Positions 17,907-30,191 of a stretch of DNA of 64,000 nucleotides are shown here, piece after piece. Made by a program: the position numbers and the translations under genes. The stretch is from positions 248,001 through 312,000 of the forward strand of contig NZ_QYZP01000002.1 of NCBI RefSeq assembly GCF_003595215.1. The letters are read 5' to 3'. The first letter of the stretch is position 1. Each line of letters opens with the position of its first letter. The notes beneath the pieces are model-generated. The model did not search any database, was not told the origin of the DNA, and saw nothing but the letters and a program-made list of their open reading frames with translations. Source of the stretch: Nesterenkonia natronophila. Lineage in GTDB: Bacteria > Actinomycetota > Actinomycetes > Actinomycetales > Micrococcaceae.

Positions 17907-17958
17907 GTCATTAGACTGATCTCCGATACTGACTCACTACAACTTTCAAGGGAGCTTC

Positions 17959-18300
17959 ATGTCTGAGATCTCGCGTACCGACGTCGAGCATCTTGCAAAA
18001 CTTGCCCATATTACGATGACCGACGCTGAGCTGGAAAAGATGACCAACGAGCTCGGGGTAATCGTAGATTCCGTCAAGCGGATCCAGGAGGCAGCCGGTG
18101 AGGATGTGCCTGCAACCTCTCACCCGCTGCCACTGACCAACGTGTTCCGTGAGGACACTGTGGGGCACGTCTTCACCGCCGAAGAGTCCCTAGCGAGTGC
18201 GCCCGATGCCGAAGACTCTCGGTTCAAAGTTCCCGCCATTCTGACAGAGGCTGAAGACGCGGTCACCAGCAGTGTGGCACAGGAAGGAGCGCATCGCTGA
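17959..18300 (+). CDS. gatC: Asp/Glu-tRNA(Asn/Gln) amidotransferase subunit C
   Basis: A 113-residue subunit that stabilises GatA and bridges it to GatB. It starts [14 protein letters not shown] and contains the typical [10 protein letters not shown] helix and a VFREDTV stretch. GGGAGC precedes the ATG. Its stop codon overlaps the gatA start (TGATG), so gatC, gatA and gatB form one coupled operon. Presence of GatCAB implies that Gln-tRNA and/or Asn-tRNA are made by transamidation. Confidence 0.95.
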   Translation: MSEISRTDVEHLAKLAHITMTDAELEKMTNELGVIVDSVKRIQEAAGEDVPATSHPLPLTNVFREDTVGHVFTAEESLASAPDAEDSRFKVPAILTEAEDAVTSSVAQEGAHR

Positions 18301-19847
18301 TGACATCCACCTCAAACTCTCTGATTCGACTCACTGCTGCTGAAATGTCAGCCAAGCTCCGGGCGGGAGAGATTACATCTGTGGAGCTCACCCAGGCCCA
18401 CCTGGATCGCATTGCAGCAGTCGACGGCACCATCAATGCCTTCCTTCACGTAGCTGAGGCCGAGGCTCTTGAAACAGCAGCCGCTGTGGACAGGTCCCGA
18501 GCCGCAGGCGGCACGGAGGCCGAGTCGCTGCACCCTCTGGCCGGAGTTCCGATCGCTGTCAAAGATCTCATCGTCACCAAGGGCCAGCCCACGACCGCCG
18601 GGTCGAAGATGCTCGAAGGCTGGATGAGCCCCTATGACGCCACAGTGGTGGAGAAGATACGTGCTGCCCGTATGCCCATCCTGGGCAAGACAAATTTGGA
18701 CGAGTTCGCCATGGGTTCCTCGACTGAGCACTCGGCGTTCGGCCCCACTCGCAACCCGTGGGACCCCACGAGGATTCCCGGTGGTTCAGGAGGCGGTTCC
18801 GCCGCCGCTGTGGCCGCCTTCGAAGCACCGCTGGCGCTGGGCACTGACACGGGAGGATCAATCCGCCAGCCGGGTTCGGTGACCGGCACGGTGGGGACTA
18901 AGCCGACCTACGGCGGGGTCTCCCGCTATGGCGCTATTGCCATGGCAAGCTCTTTGGACCAGATCGGCCCCGTTGCCCGAACCGTGGAGGATGCCGCGCT
19001 GCTCCACGAACTTATCGCCGGGCATGACAATAAGGACTCCACTTCACTGCCGGAGGCTGAGTACCCTGAGGGCAGACTCCCCGCATTCGTGGATGCTGCT
19101 TCTGCAAAGAACGTGGCCGGCCTTCGAATCGGTGTGATCAAGCAGCTACAGGGTGCGGGGTACCAGGCGGGAGTACTGGCCCGCTTTCAGGAGGCGCTCG
19201 AGAGGCTGCGTGAGAATGGCGCCGAGATCGTCGAGGTCGACTGCCCCAGCTTCGACTATGCCTTGGGTGCCTACTACTTGATAATGCCTTCGGAAGCTTC
19301 CAGCAATCTCGCCCGGTACGACGGCGTGCGCTACGGAACCCGGGTCCTGCCCGAAGAAGGTCCCCTGACCATCGAGCGGGTAATGGGAGCAACCCGTGCC
19401 GCAGGCTTCGGCGACGAGGTGAAGCGCCGCATCATCCTTGGCACCTACGCGCTGTCTGCCGGGTATTACGACGCCTACTACGGATCGGCCCAGAAGATCC
19501 GAACTCTCATTCAGCGGGACTTTGATGCCGCCTTCGAGCAAGCTGACGTGCTCGTATCTCCCACTTCACCGACCGTGGCGTTTCCCTTAGCCTCAAAGCT
19601 CGACGATCCCGTGGCGATGTACCTCAACGACGTGGCGACCATCCCGGCCAACCTGGCGGGCATTCCAGGGATTTCAGTCCCGGGTGGGTTGTCCGAAGGC
19701 CTGCCTGTGGGTGTCCAGTTCTTGGCCCCCGCTAAGCAGGACGCCCGCGTCTACCACGCTGCCGGAGCCCTGGAGCAGCTGCTTAATGACACCTACGATG
19801 CCCCCTTGTGGGCGCAAGTCCCCGCTCTTGAGGAGGTTACGGGATGA
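18300..19847 (+). CDS. gatA: Asp/Glu-tRNA(Asn/Gln) amidotransferase subunit A
   Basis: A 515-residue amidase-signature enzyme that releases ammonia from glutamine for GatB. The Ser-cisSer-Lys triad is present: Lys in [12 protein letters not shown], and the two Ser in [10 protein letters not shown] and [11 protein letters not shown]. Length is slightly above the usual 480-500 residues because of a short insertion near residue 260. It overlaps gatC by one base and gatB by 4 bp (ATGA). Confidence 0.97.
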   Translation: MTSTSNSLIRLTAAEMSAKLRAGEITSVELTQAHLDRIAAVDGTINAFLHVAEAEALETAAAVDRSRAAGGTEAESLHPLAGVPIAVKDLIVTKGQPTTAGSKMLEGWMSPYDATVVEKIRAARMPILGKTNLDEFAMGSSTEHSAFGPTRNPWDPTRIPGGSGGGSAAAVAAFEAPLALGTDTGGSIRQPGSVTGTVGTKPTYGGVSRYGAIAMASSLDQIGPVARTVEDAALLHELIAGHDNKDSTSLPEAEYPEGRLPAFVDAASAKNVAGLRIGVIKQLQGAGYQAGVLARFQEALERLRENGAEIVEVDCPSFDYALGAYYLIMPSEASSNLARYDGVRYGTRVLPEEGPLTIERVMGATRAAGFGDEVKRRIILGTYALSAGYYDAYYGSAQKIRTLIQRDFDAAFEQADVLVSPTSPTVAFPLASKLDDPVAMYLNDVATIPANLAGIPGISVPGGLSEGLPVGVQFLAPAKQDARVYHAAGALEQLLNDTYDAPLWAQVPALEEVTG

Positions 19848-21373
19848 ACACCACGACTCAGGCCGCCATGGATGCCGTAGAACCCCTCAGCTTCGAGGAA
19901 GCCATCGAAACTTATGAACCAGTCATGGGCCTCGAAGTGCATGTAGAGCTCAATACGGCCACCAAGATGTTCTCTTCGGCACCCAATGCTTTCGGCGATG
20001 AGCCCAACACTAACGTCAATGAAGTGGACTTGGGCATGCCCGGGACACTGCCAGCTGTCAACGGCAAAGCTGTGGAGTCAGCAATCAAGCTGGGCCTGGC
20101 CCTGAACTGCTCGATTGCCGAGCGCTGCCGCTTCGCGCGAAAGCAGTACTTCTATCCTGATACTCCCAAGAACTGGCAGACCAGTCAGTATGACGAGCCG
20201 ATTGCCTTCGACGGCCACGTGGACGTGGAGCTTGACGATGGTGAGAAGTTCCGTGTCGAGATTGAGCGGGCGCATATGGAGGAGGACGCCGGAAAACTTA
20301 CTCATGCCGGCGCCTCCGGGCGTATCCAAGGTGCGGACTACTCGCTGGTGGATTACAACAGGGCAGGGGTTCCGCTGATCGAGATCGTCACCAAGCCCAT
20401 CACGGGTGCGGGAAGGCGAGCTCCAGAAATCGCCCGTGCCTATGTGTCCACTATCAGGGACATTGTGAAGGGCCTCGACATCTCCGACGCCCGGATGGAG
20501 CGCGGCAACGTGCGCTGCGATGCCAATGTTTCACTCATGCGCCCTGGGGCCGGGGTTTTCGGGACTCGGTCAGAGACGAAGAACGTCAACTCCATACGCG
20601 CAGTGGAGCATGCTGTGACGTATGAGATTCGCCGGCACGCGGGAATCCTCTCCGCCGGCGGGTCAATCGTGCAGGAAACCCGTCACTGGAAAGAGGACAC
20701 TCGCACGACGAGTTCGGGTCGCATCAAGTCCGACGCCGATGACTACAGGTACTTTCCGGAACCGGACCTGGTTCCGATCGTCACCACCAAAGAGTGGGTG
20801 GAGTCCCTGCGGGCGGAGTTGCCGGAGCCGCCTGCTCAGCGCCGCCGCAGGCTCCGTGAAGCATGGGGATACTCTGAGGCTGAGTTCCGAGATGTGATCG
20901 CCGCAGGACTGCTGGACCAGATTGAGGAGACCGTAAGTCACGGCGCCTCGCCTGCGGTGGCGCGCAAGTGGTGGATGGGAGAGATCTCCCGACTTGCCAA
21001 CGCCCGAGAGGTCGAGCCTGCAGGTCTTGGCGTGGAGTCGGCGACGATCGTAGAACTCAATGAACTCATCCAGGCTGGCAGCATCAATGACAAGATCGCC
21101 CGGCAGGTCTTGGAGCACCACGTCGACGGTGAGGGATCCCCGGCCGACATTGTGCGAAACCGCGGTTTGGAAGTGGTCTCCGACGATGGGGCTCTGACTG
21201 CGGCTGTTGAAAAGGCGATGGCGGAGAATCCCGACGTTGTGGAAAAGGTCAAAGCCGGGAAGTTGAAAGCTATTGGTGCGCTGATCGGACCCGTTATGAA
21301 AGAAACACGGGGACAGGCAGATGCAGGAAAAGTGAAACAGATTGTTCTGGAAAGACTTGGCAGGAATTCGTAG
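19844..21373 (+). CDS. gatB: Asp/Glu-tRNA(Asn/Gln) amidotransferase subunit B
   Basis: A 509-residue subunit that phosphorylates Glu/Asp on misacylated tRNA and amidates it. Signatures include [13 protein letters not shown], the [19 protein letters not shown] region of the kinase site, and [12 protein letters not shown] YqeY-like tail at the C-terminus ends [21 protein letters not shown], the tRNA-binding end. It is the last gene of the operon and is followed by a strong hairpin terminator at 21395. Confidence 0.97.
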   Translation: MNTTTQAAMDAVEPLSFEEAIETYEPVMGLEVHVELNTATKMFSSAPNAFGDEPNTNVNEVDLGMPGTLPAVNGKAVESAIKLGLALNCSIAERCRFARKQYFYPDTPKNWQTSQYDEPIAFDGHVDVELDDGEKFRVEIERAHMEEDAGKLTHAGASGRIQGADYSLVDYNRAGVPLIEIVTKPITGAGRRAPEIARAYVSTIRDIVKGLDISDARMERGNVRCDANVSLMRPGAGVFGTRSETKNVNSIRAVEHAVTYEIRRHAGILSAGGSIVQETRHWKEDTRTTSSGRIKSDADDYRYFPEPDLVPIVTTKEWVESLRAELPEPPAQRRRRLREAWGYSEAEFRDVIAAGLLDQIEETVSHGASPAVARKWWMGEISRLANAREVEPAGLGVESATIVELNELIQAGSINDKIARQVLEHHVDGEGSPADIVRNRGLEVVSDDGALTAAVEKAMAENPDVVEKVKAGKLKAIGALIGPVMKETRGQADAGKVKQIVLERLGRNS

Positions 21374-21394
21374 ACACACGCGTCTGACCTCGTA

Positions 21395-21436
21395 GGACGC
21401 CGTCTGCTGGCTCATTTGAGCGAGTAGACGGCGTCC
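21395..21436 (+). terminator. Rho-independent terminator after gatB
   Basis: The arms GGACGCCGTCT (21395-21405) and AGACGGCGTCC (21426-21436) form a perfect 11-bp stem with a 20-base loop. An AT-rich stretch with two T runs (ATTTTCGTTAATTTT) follows. It lies 22 bp after the gatB stop. Confidence 0.85.
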
Positions 21437-21470
21437 ATTTTCGTTAATTTTACATGTCGGCTCGAAAATG

Positions 21471-21486
21471 CGTGACCATGGTCACA
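21471..21486 (+). promoter_or_regulatory. CRP/GlxR-like binding site
   Basis: The core is a perfect 14-bp palindrome, GTGACCATGGTCAC, and the 16-mer reads CGTGA-N6-TCACA. This matches nine of the ten fixed bases of the CRP/GlxR consensus TGTGA-N6-TCACA. It lies about 185 bp before the symporter start at 21657, in a 274-bp gap that holds no gene. A cAMP-making cyclase is encoded 4.4 kb upstream. Confidence 0.55.
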
Positions 21487-21656
21487 TCCTGGGTGTAAGC
21501 TAAGTTCGACCTGAAACGTGCTCTTAACACTCGGGTGGGATTTCGCAAACAGTGCGAAACAGCAGACGAGTAGATTGAAGCTCATTCTGGGCCACCCCAG
21601 GGGTGCCTCACGACACCTTATAACTGCATTAACGTCCACATGAGGGGATGAAGGAA

Positions 21657-23285
21657 ATGAGTCCTGAAGGACACATCCTGGCGGCGGAGCAATCGCCGAT
21701 CCAGGATTTCGCTGACACTATTGACGAACAATTCGGTACTATCACCGAATTTTTTGTCAACTTAATCTTTGGTACCTCCGTACAAGTTCCACTCGGTGAT
21801 CCCTTCCCTGAGGACACTATGCTCTGGGACGGATCGCTGGTAGTTCTCTGGGCGATTGTGGCGGCTATCGGCTTCACGATCTACTTCAAGGGAGTGCAGT
21901 TCACCGGTTTCCACGTTTCTCTGGAGACGGTCCGGGGCAAATGGTCCTCGAAGGACGATCCGGGCGAGGTTACTCATTTCCAGGCGCTGACAGCGGCTGT
22001 CTCCGGCACCGTGGGGCTTGGAAACATCGCCGGCGTTGCCGCAGCCGTCTCGCTTGGCGGGCCGGGTGCGACTTTCTGGATGATCTTGGCTGGGCTGCTC
22101 GGGATGTGCACCAAGTTCGTCGAGTGCACCCTCGGAGTCCGGTACCGCACCATTGACGAAAACGGCATCGTACATGGCGGACCCTTCAAGTACCTCCCGG
22201 TAGCGTTCCAACGCTTGGGACGTGTCCCAGTGGCCATCATCACCGGTATCTTTGCCATCTCCATCATGCTCTTCGGCATCATCGGTGGCGGCATGTTCCA
22301 GGCTAACAACGCGTTTGCGGGCATCCGCGATGCGCTTGGCACGGTCACCAACAGTGAAGACACGATCCTTCACGGCGATGCCGGCGCCCTGATCTTCGGC
22401 ATCATCTTCGCCGGGTTGGTGGGCTTGGTCATCATCGGCGGCATCAAGTCCATTGCCAGGGTCACCGCCACGTTGGTGCCCGCCATGGCAATTGTCTACG
22501 TCCTCGCCTGCCTGCTGGTCATCTTCGCCAACTTCGGCAACATCGGGGCAGCCTTCGCGGCCATCATCAGCGGAGCATTCTCCCCAGAGGGTGTCGCCGG
22601 TGGCATGATCGGTGTCATCATCATCGGTGTTCAACGCGCAGCCTTCTCCAACGAGGCAGGCATTGGATCGGCTCCGATCGCCCACTCTGCGGTGAAGACC
22701 CGCCGGCCGGTCTCCGAAGGATTTGTGGCGGCACTGGAACCATTCATCGACACCGTGGTGGTCTGCACCATGACCGCACTAGTCATCATCTTCGCCTGGT
22801 ACCCAGATCAGGCCACCTGGGACGGCGCCGTTGAAGCCAACGCCGAAGACCCCATCGGACTCACCTTCGGGGCCTTCGACACCTTCTTCAACAACTTCTC
22901 CGTGCTGTTGGCCATCGCGGTCTTCCTGTTCGCCTTCTCCACACTCATCACGTGGAGCTACTACGGTCTGCAGGCATGGCGCTACCTATTCGGCACCAAC
23001 CAGGCAACGGACACCATCTTCCGCCTGATTGTTCTGATCATGATCGTTATTGGCTGCCTGGTGTCCTTCGCCAACATCATTGACTTCGCCGACTCGGCGC
23101 TGTTCCTCTGCATCTTCATCAACGTCATCGGGCTGGTCATTCTTGCTCCGGTGGTCAAGAAGGAAATGCACCAGTACCTCAACGATCGCAAGGCAGGCCG
23201 TCTCTTGGAGGATCCGGCATATATCCCCGGTCCAGAGGATATGAAAGTTGTGGTGGACGAGTCCAAGGTTGCTCCAAAGCGCTGA
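21657..23285 (+). CDS. Sodium:alanine symporter (AGCS family)
   Basis: A 542-residue polytopic membrane protein with about ten or eleven helices. The family signature GTVGLGNIAGVAAAVSLGGP is present, as is AFSNEAGIGSAPIAHSA. It imports alanine or glycine with Na+. The C-terminal 60 residues are cytoplasmic and charged. Two in-frame ATGs exist, at 21648 and 21657. The second was chosen because GAGGGG is nine bases before it, while it directly abuts the first. The gene is monocistronic, bounded by terminators at 21395 and 23315, with a CRP-like palindrome upstream. Confidence 0.93.
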   Translation: MSPEGHILAAEQSPIQDFADTIDEQFGTITEFFVNLIFGTSVQVPLGDPFPEDTMLWDGSLVVLWAIVAAIGFTIYFKGVQFTGFHVSLETVRGKWSSKDDPGEVTHFQALTAAVSGTVGLGNIAGVAAAVSLGGPGATFWMILAGLLGMCTKFVECTLGVRYRTIDENGIVHGGPFKYLPVAFQRLGRVPVAIITGIFAISIMLFGIIGGGMFQANNAFAGIRDALGTVTNSEDTILHGDAGALIFGIIFAGLVGLVIIGGIKSIARVTATLVPAMAIVYVLACLLVIFANFGNIGAAFAAIISGAFSPEGVAGGMIGVIIIGVQRAAFSNEAGIGSAPIAHSAVKTRRPVSEGFVAALEPFIDTVVVCTMTALVIIFAWYPDQATWDGAVEANAEDPIGLTFGAFDTFFNNFSVLLAIAVFLFAFSTLITWSYYGLQAWRYLFGTNQATDTIFRLIVLIMIVIGCLVSFANIIDFADSALFLCIFINVIGLVILAPVVKKEMHQYLNDRKAGRLLEDPAYIPGPEDMKVVVDESKVAPKR

Positions 23286-23314
23286 CTCTGCACTCTGTCT
23301 GCACCTTCGTTCAC

Positions 23315-23361
23315 GAGACCCCGGTGGGGAGCCTGCTCAGCAGGATTCCCACCGGGGTCTC
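23315..23361. terminator. Bidirectional hairpin terminator
   Basis: A perfect 14-bp stem (GAGACCCCGGTGGG at 23315-23328, complement at 23348-23361) lies between the convergent symporter and kinase-like genes. It could serve both directions; there is no long T run on either side. Confidence 0.75.
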
Positions 23362-23372
23362 TGCTGAGGGTC

Positions 23373-24194
23373 TCAGTTGCCGAGTTGAAGCGTGGTCTCA
23401 GCCGCGGCCATTGTGGCGTCGCGGTACCCAGGACCAAACAACAGCAGATGGACCGCCAGGTAGAACAGTTGGTGAATAGGGACCCGGTTCCTCCATCCAT
23501 CGGTGAGCGGCGCGGTCTGCTGGTAGGAGTGCAGGACAGCGTCGAGATGCGGCAGACCGAACAGTTGGAGCATGGCCAAATCGGCTTCGCGGTGTCCTGT
23601 ATGAGCCGCTGGGTCGATCAACACCACGCCGGAGTCGCTCCACAGCGCATTGCCGTTCCAAAGGTCACCATGGATGAGGGACGCGGGCTCTGCACAGTCG
23701 AAAACCCCTGAGCCGATCCGGTCCTGGGCGCGTCGGAGCGTGCGCAGATCCATTGGAGCCACAGCCCCGTGGAGGGCTGCGAGTACCGGTTCCAACCGCT
23801 CGGTGGCGTGAAACACCCCCCACGATGGGTGTCTCCCCGCGCCGAGTTCCAACAACTCGTCGGCCGGGCCGAACAACGGGGGAGTGCCTGCAGGGTGGTC
23901 CGGCGGCAGCGCACCGAACGGCACGGGAGACCTGTTCTCAGCCGCAAACGTTTCCGGCGGCCACACAGCGCAATGCATCTTGGCCAGAGCGGCGCCGAAA
24001 GCAACGGCATCAGACTCGTTTGCACGGCCCGGGGCAATACGCTGCAGGTAGAGAGCTGAAGGCGCCGTCCTCAGGACCTTCACGATGCGGGGTCCCCCCG
24101 CCTGCTCAGCCGACCTCAGCCAGCGCAGCCCGGCTGCTTCGACTTCTGCGGCATGCGGATGAGAACGGGTCCGCTTGATGTGGACCACGGTCAA
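23373..24194 (-). CDS. Fructosamine-3-kinase family phosphotransferase
   Basis: A 273-residue protein with a protein-kinase-like fold. The catalytic loop HGDLWNGN and the metal-binding LIDPAAHTGHREADLAML are those of fructosamine/ketosamine kinases, which phosphorylate sugar adducts on glycated amines to trigger deglycation. The N-terminal part is short, and the usual ATP-binding Lys region is weakly conserved. The ATG at 24194 lies six bases after the stop of the inositol-phosphatase-like gene, so the two are co-transcribed with ligA upstream. Confidence 0.88.
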   Translation of the reverse strand: MTVVHIKRTRSHPHAAEVEAAGLRWLRSAEQAGGPRIVKVLRTAPSALYLQRIAPGRANESDAVAFGAALAKMHCAVWPPETFAAENRSPVPFGALPPDHPAGTPPLFGPADELLELGAGRHPSWGVFHATERLEPVLAALHGAVAPMDLRTLRRAQDRIGSGVFDCAEPASLIHGDLWNGNALWSDSGVVLIDPAAHTGHREADLAMLQLFGLPHLDAVLHSYQQTAPLTDGWRNRVPIHQLFYLAVHLLLFGPGYRDATMAAAETTLQLGN

Positions 24195-24200
24195 TCCCTG

Positions 24201-27432
<3,232 letters not shown>

Positions 27433-27444
27433 TCACTGTTCTGC

Positions 27445-28518
27445 TCAGCTGGAGGCGGGCTGGTAATCCATCTGATCCACCGGCGCCTCATAACGAAGGA
27501 TCGCTGCAGCATTGTCCGAAACTGAGCTGCCCACGAGTCCCACCGAGGCATCGACTGCCGCCGCCTCGCGAAGCAGGGTGTCCTCCTCCGCTGCTTCGGC
27601 GTCGTAGCGCAGCAGCAGAGTCTCGACAGCACCAAGGGTTGCGGCCCGGCGGATGTTCTCCGCGCCCTCAACAGCCAAGCCGTTGGCACGGGCACTGCCA
27701 AACCTCTCTGTCTCCGCTCTGGCCCGATCAATTGTGATCTGCCGTGCAGTGCTCTGCAGCGCCTCGGTCAGTGCCTGTTCCGCACCGTCATCGGCTGAGT
27801 CATTGGAGATTCCCCCGCCGGTGTCTACCTCATGGGCGATCTCCTGCAGATGCACCGGCAGTTCATCAAGCAGCATCTTGCGGCCCTGGACCTCCCCGGC
27901 TACCACCACCGCATCTGGAGCCCACTTCTCGGCGGTCTTCCGCACCTTCTCGGTGATGTCCCGGATGTTTAGCCAGGCTGCCTCCTCGGCACGCTGCTGC
28001 ATGCGGCGGTGATGTTCGGCACCCTCTCTGGGCTTGTGGACGCTCTCGGTGGCGGATCCTTCGACAGCGGATTCGCTGCCGGACTCCAAAACGGCCGCGG
28101 AGGTGAACACTTCACGCCGCAGGGTGGCCCGTTCCTTGTCGACGAGAACGACGAGCCCACGCACGGACCGCGCCCGCTGGCGAACATAGTCACCCAGTGC
28201 CGGCGGTTCACCCAGGATGGCCCGGTCACCACCGTCACGGGTGGCGTCGAAGTCCTCTTCCAACAGCAGACCAGTGCGGTTGGCGACCAGAACTCGGCCT
28301 TCCGTCTGGATGGCCGTGATGTCCTCAGTCAGCACGGCGTCATCGAGAGCTGTCAGGGTCTCATCGTGGGCACCGGCGTCGGCCAGCTGGCCGCGCAGGG
28401 CGTCCCACCGGAGCCTTACCTCCTGCTCGGCGTCGGGACTTGCAGCCTGGGACTGCAGGTAAACAGTTGCGAATGGCGCCTCAGCCTCGTAGATGGATCG
28501 AATGGCGGCCAGTTTCAC
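27445..28518 (-). CDS. baeRF/Vms1-like (Rv2629-type) protein
   Basis: A 357-residue soluble protein starting KLAAIRSIYEAEAPFATVYLQS. Overall layout resembles the actinobacterial Rv2629/baeRF2 group: an N-terminal beta domain, a middle release-factor-like domain with AVVVAGEVQGRKMLLDELP, and a C-terminal domain ending in AAAILRYEAP. These proteins share a fold with eRF1 domain 2 and Vms1/ANKZF1 peptidyl-tRNA hydrolases, so ribosome rescue is a reasonable hypothesis. The GTG at 28518 was chosen because AGGAGGG lies eight bases upstream. It stands between ligA and hemA as its own unit. Confidence 0.75.
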   Translation of the reverse strand: MKLAAIRSIYEAEAPFATVYLQSQAASPDAEQEVRLRWDALRGQLADAGAHDETLTALDDAVLTEDITAIQTEGRVLVANRTGLLLEEDFDATRDGGDRAILGEPPALGDYVRQRARSVRGLVVLVDKERATLRREVFTSAAVLESGSESAVEGSATESVHKPREGAEHHRRMQQRAEEAAWLNIRDITEKVRKTAEKWAPDAVVVAGEVQGRKMLLDELPVHLQEIAHEVDTGGGISNDSADDGAEQALTEALQSTARQITIDRARAETERFGSARANGLAVEGAENIRRAATLGAVETLLLRYDAEAAEEDTLLREAAAVDASVGLVGSSVSDNAAAILRYEAPVDQMDYQPASS

Positions 28519-28643
28519 AGGCTTCGCCCTCCTAAGAATCGGTGTCAACGGTCAAACAAACAACACCGATCAGGCTAGAAGCCCCACGTACGCGCACGCA
28601 TAAGACGAGCTGTACACAGGCTGGAGGTTAAGGGGGAGGCCGC

Positions 28644-30113
28644 TTAGGCGCTCCGGCGAATCGATTCAGTCACTTCGAGGCGGGCTATGCTGAACTCCCC
28701 TGCACGGTGATGTCGGCAGAACCCGCCATCGGGAATCTGTTCAAGATACGCCGCCATATATGCGAGCTCGGCGGCAGAGAACTCCTCAGGCCGGCGACGT
28801 CGCGGGGCGGCCTCTCGGCCGACATCCTCCGCCGCTGCCACGTCTACGCCAAATATGGTCTGCAGAGCCGCCGCGTATTCATCCGCACGCCCCTCGGCAG
28901 CCAGCTCTTTGGCGCGCACCGAGGGTGCATGCAGCAGTTTGCGAACCATGCGGCGAAGGCCGAACTCCACCTCCTCAGCGGCGGCAGTGCATCCGTGCTG
29001 TCTGCGGACCTTCGCCATCTCTTCATCCAACATGGACTGCACATGCTTGCGCAGCGTCACGATGGCGTCATCAGCGGTTCGCTCAGCACGCTCGGCCAAG
29101 TATTGCCTGACCGATTCGGAAACCACCGTGCGGGCATCTTCCACTGAAGCGGAAGTCTCTTCAGGCGCAGCGGCCTTAACCGACTCCAGGGTGATGAGGT
29201 CCACCCCGGGAAGCTGGGCGACCTCAGGGGTGAAATCATGGGACAGGGCCAAGTCGATGACCGTCAGGGGCTCGGCTCTCTCATGCAGAGCGGCCAAGGA
29301 GCGGATCTCGCCGGCGCTGATCTGCCGGTTTCCCCCCGAGCATCCGATAATGACGTCCGCCTCGCGGAAGGCCCCGGCCAACTCGTCCATCCGCAGGGAG
29401 CGGGCGTGACCTCCGCGGGCCAACAGTGCATCCCGGCGCGCTGACAAAAAGTCTTCGGCGCGGCCTGACCCGGAGAAGACCGCAATGTCAGGGACTGCCC
29501 GCTCTGCCAGTTGAGAGAGCGCGGCACCGGCGTAAGCTCCGGTGCCGATGAGGACTACTCTGGCGTCGCGGTAGAAGGAGGGGCCGTGGCCGCGCATATC
29601 ACCAGCGATGTCCAGCGCAACGGAGACGATTGATCGGCCACGGGAGCCCAAGGCGGTCTTGGTGCCGACCTCTTTCGCGGCGCGCGTAGCAGACTCGAAG
29701 AGCTTGGTCAGCGTTCCTGAAGCAGTCCCTGCGGCCTGCGCCTCAGACAATGAGCGCCTGACCTGCCCGGCTATCTCACGCTCACCCACCACAGCCGAGT
29801 CCAAGCCGGCTCCTACCTCAAAAAGGTGATGGGCGGCCTCGTCGTCCACCAAGGTCTTGAAGGAGCGCGCGACCGTCTCGTGGTCGAGCCCGGAGGACTC
29901 AGCGACTGCGCTCAGGAGAGCGCTGCGACCTTCTTCCAAGGCCTCGGGAGAGTCCGAGCCCGATTCTGCGTAGATTTCAAGACGGTTGCAGGTGGCCAGC
30001 GTCACGGCAGGCAGATCTACAGAAGCGGCGACGTCGGCCGCTCCTGCGGAGAGTGTCCCGACTGTCTCGAGGTCGAGATCAGTGTGGGTTGCGACAAGTG
30101 AGAAAAGAACCAC
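28644..30113 (-). CDS. hemA: Glutamyl-tRNA reductase
   Basis: A 489-residue enzyme that reduces Glu-tRNA(Glu) to glutamate-1-semialdehyde, the first committed step of haem synthesis. The catalytic Cys is in LATCNRLEIY. EVGAGLDSAVVGEREIAGQVR follows, then the NADPH-binding VLIGTGAYAG. The C-terminus is about 50 residues longer than in most bacteria. The GTG at 30113 lies ten bases after a minus-strand TAGAAT -10 box (30128-30123), so the transcript has little or no leader. That -10 box is embedded in palindrome copy 2. It diverges from hemE. Confidence 0.95.
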   Translation of the reverse strand: MVLFSLVATHTDLDLETVGTLSAGAADVAASVDLPAVTLATCNRLEIYAESGSDSPEALEEGRSALLSAVAESSGLDHETVARSFKTLVDDEAAHHLFEVGAGLDSAVVGEREIAGQVRRSLSEAQAAGTASGTLTKLFESATRAAKEVGTKTALGSRGRSIVSVALDIAGDMRGHGPSFYRDARVVLIGTGAYAGAALSQLAERAVPDIAVFSGSGRAEDFLSARRDALLARGGHARSLRMDELAGAFREADVIIGCSGGNRQISAGEIRSLAALHERAEPLTVIDLALSHDFTPEVAQLPGVDLITLESVKAAAPEETSASVEDARTVVSESVRQYLAERAERTADDAIVTLRKHVQSMLDEEMAKVRRQHGCTAAAEEVEFGLRRMVRKLLHAPSVRAKELAAEGRADEYAAALQTIFGVDVAAAEDVGREAAPRRRRPEEFSAAELAYMAAYLEQIPDGGFCRHHRAGEFSIARLEVTESIRRSA

Positions 30114-30123
30114 AGCGGAGCAA

Positions 30124-30140
30124 TTCTATCGTGTGTAGAA
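30124..30140. promoter_or_regulatory. Palindrome TTCTAC-N5-GTAGAA, copy 2 (hemA/hemE)
   Basis: The sequence reads TTCTAT-CGTGT-GTAGAA, with one mismatch from the perfect repeat. It lies in the 78-bp gap between divergent hemA and hemE. On the minus strand it contains the TAGAAT -10 box of hemA (30128-30123). A repressor here could control both directions. Perfect copies occur at 2893-2909 and 32768-32784. Confidence 0.65.
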
Positions 30141-30191
30141 GATGTTCGCGCTTCGTGACGGCGTATCAGCTGTACAAGGCAGAATGGGAGT

